NCBI RefSeq assembly: GCF_030731595.1
Contig: NZ_JANQTS010000085.1
Coordinates: 1 to 41,214 of the forward strand
Length of the DNA stretch: 41,214 nt
Source of the DNA: Yoonia sp.
GTDB taxonomy: Bacteria; Pseudomonadota; Alphaproteobacteria; Rhodobacterales; Rhodobacteraceae
Direction: 5' to 3'
Notes under the pieces: model-generated
The model's input: only the letters and a program-made list of their open reading frames with translations
What the model was told of the DNA's origin: nothing
Database searches by the model: none
Program-made: the position numbers and the translations under genes
In this document: positions 40,609-41,214 of the stretch, in pieces
Position numbering within the stretch: position 1 is the first letter of the stretch
How the letters are laid out: every line of letters starts with the position of its first letter

Positions 40609-41214
40609 TCAGACCGCAAAGGCCAGCGGTTTGACCTGCTGGAACACGCCGCTGGACTGCAGGGCTTCAATCGCTTTTGCTGGGACCGGTTCGTCGACGT
40701 ACAACAGCGCAATCGCCTCGCCTTTGGCTTCGGAGCGGCCAAGGGTAAAGTTCGCGATGTTCACGTCATTCTGTCCCAGAATGGTCCCCAGTTTACCGAT
40801 GATGCCGGGCACGTCTTGGTTCGTGGTATAGAGCATATGCGCGCCGATTTCGGCATCGACATTGATCCCTTTGATCTGGATAAAGCGCGGCTTGCCATCA
40901 CTAAAGACCGTGCCTGCCACCGAACGCTCGCGCTTGTCGGTCACAACGGTGACTTTCACATAACCCTCGAAAGCACCGGACTGGTCCTGCTTGGTGGTGG
41001 AGATCTGGATTCCGCGTTCCTTGGCGATCACCGGCGCGCTGACCATATTGGTGTCAGGGTTCGCCTTGGTCATGATGCCTGCGATTGTGGCTGCCGTCAG
41101 TGCCTTGAGGTTCATCTCGCTGGCTTCGCCGTCGAACAGGATGTTGATCGCCTTGATCGGCTCGTCCGTCATCTGGCCGATAAAGTTGCCCAGATGGCCG
41201 GTCAGCTTGATCCA
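40609..41214 (-). CDS. serA: D-3-phosphoglycerate dehydrogenase, C-terminal part (5' end cut by window)
   Basis: The frame is open to the right edge: the last 42 bases of the window read WIKLTGHLGNFIGQ in frame upstream of the Met at 41172, so this is the C-terminal part of a longer gene. About 201 residues are visible: an ASB (allosteric substrate-binding) domain (about 1-125, with NVVSAPVIAKERGI-like, here NMVSAPVIAKERGI) and a C-terminal ACT domain (about 130-201, TNQDVPGIIGKLGTILG). This matches long SerA. It catalyses the first step of serine synthesis; ACT and ASB domains point to feedback control, commonly by serine. Confidence 0.93.
   Translation of the reverse strand, partial: WIKLTGHLGNFIGQMTDEPIKAINILFDGEASEMNLKALTAATIAGIMTKANPDTNMVSAPVIAKERGIQISTTKQDQSGAFEGYVKVTVVTDKRERSVAGTVFSDGKPRFIQIKGINVDAEIGAHMLYTTNQDVPGIIGKLGTILGQNDVNIANFTLGRSEAKGEAIALLYVDEPVPAKAIEALQSSGVFQQVKPLAFAV

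Noticed and set aside
1-41214. CRISPR array, insertion sequence, prophage or replication origin
   Set aside because: No regularly spaced repeat, no transposase or integrase frame and no terminal inverted repeats were seen. rpmH is near oriC in some bacteria, but no dnaA or DnaA-box cluster is seen here.

Overview
The window is ordinary-density chromosomal DNA from an alphaproteobacterium, most likely a marine member of the Rhodobacterales (Roseobacter group). This rests on the protein sequences (an AapP/BztD-type amino-acid ABC ATPase, an FAD-fused SelD, a long-form YidC, a PstS/OmpA hybrid), the moderately high G+C with long antisense shadow frames, and the many 4-nt ATGA gene overlaps. I cannot name the genus. 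There is no phage, insertion sequence, CRISPR array or rRNA. Both ends cut a gene: aapP on the left and serA on the right.

Layout. (1) 1-6.3 kb: the end of an amino-acid uptake ATPase and a strong bidirectional terminator, then a leftward series: small protein, yidC, engB, argB, a secreted protein of unknown function, a 4Fe-4S ferredoxin-like protein and a SixA-type histidine phosphatase. (2) 6.7-14.5 kb: a polyamine cluster. Leftward spuC-puuB and a GntR regulator face a rightward potFGHI ABC uptake operon. (3) 14.5-18.2 kb, leftward: a TVP38/TMEM64 membrane protein, a MerA-like flavoprotein and an orphan sensor kinase, followed by tRNA-Arg(ACG). (4) 18.4-20.9 kb: rpmH-rnpA-yidD from a good sigma-70-like promoter, a convergent DUF3833 lipoprotein with a pair of palindromes between, then ttcA. 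(5) 21-27.5 kb: a PstS-like/OmpA-like secreted hybrid, an amino-sugar kinase with nagA, lolA, a lytic transglycosylase-like lipoprotein, an AEC-family carrier and hspQ. (6) 27.5-31.2 kb: an FAH-family hydrolase, yaaA-nadX and a thiolase. (7) 31.4-38.7 kb: a membrane-anchored VOC-fold protein, then a tightly packed operon of ABC ATPase, FtsX-like permease, AttH/lipocalin-like secreted protein, FMN split-barrel protein and FAD-SelD. (8) 38.7-41.2 kb, leftward: serA (partial), a metallophosphoesterase and mnmH (selU).

How genes work together. The pot operon imports putrescine-type polyamines, which SpuC and a PuuB-like oxidase would start to degrade under GntR control. selD makes selenophosphate and mnmH uses it to put selenium into tRNA wobble uridine; the two genes converge and overlap at their 3' ends. 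rpmH, rnpA and yidD are close partners of yidC in many bacteria, but here they lie about 12.5 kb away and on the opposite strand, with the polyamine and kinase blocks between them. nagK-nagA, lolA and the transglycosylase are all envelope or amino-sugar functions. The least explained parts are the ABC/FtsX/AttH/PPOX/SelD operon, the PstS-OmpA hybrid, the membrane-anchored VOC protein, the flavoprotein-TVP38-kinase operon and a 56-residue protein upstream of yidC.
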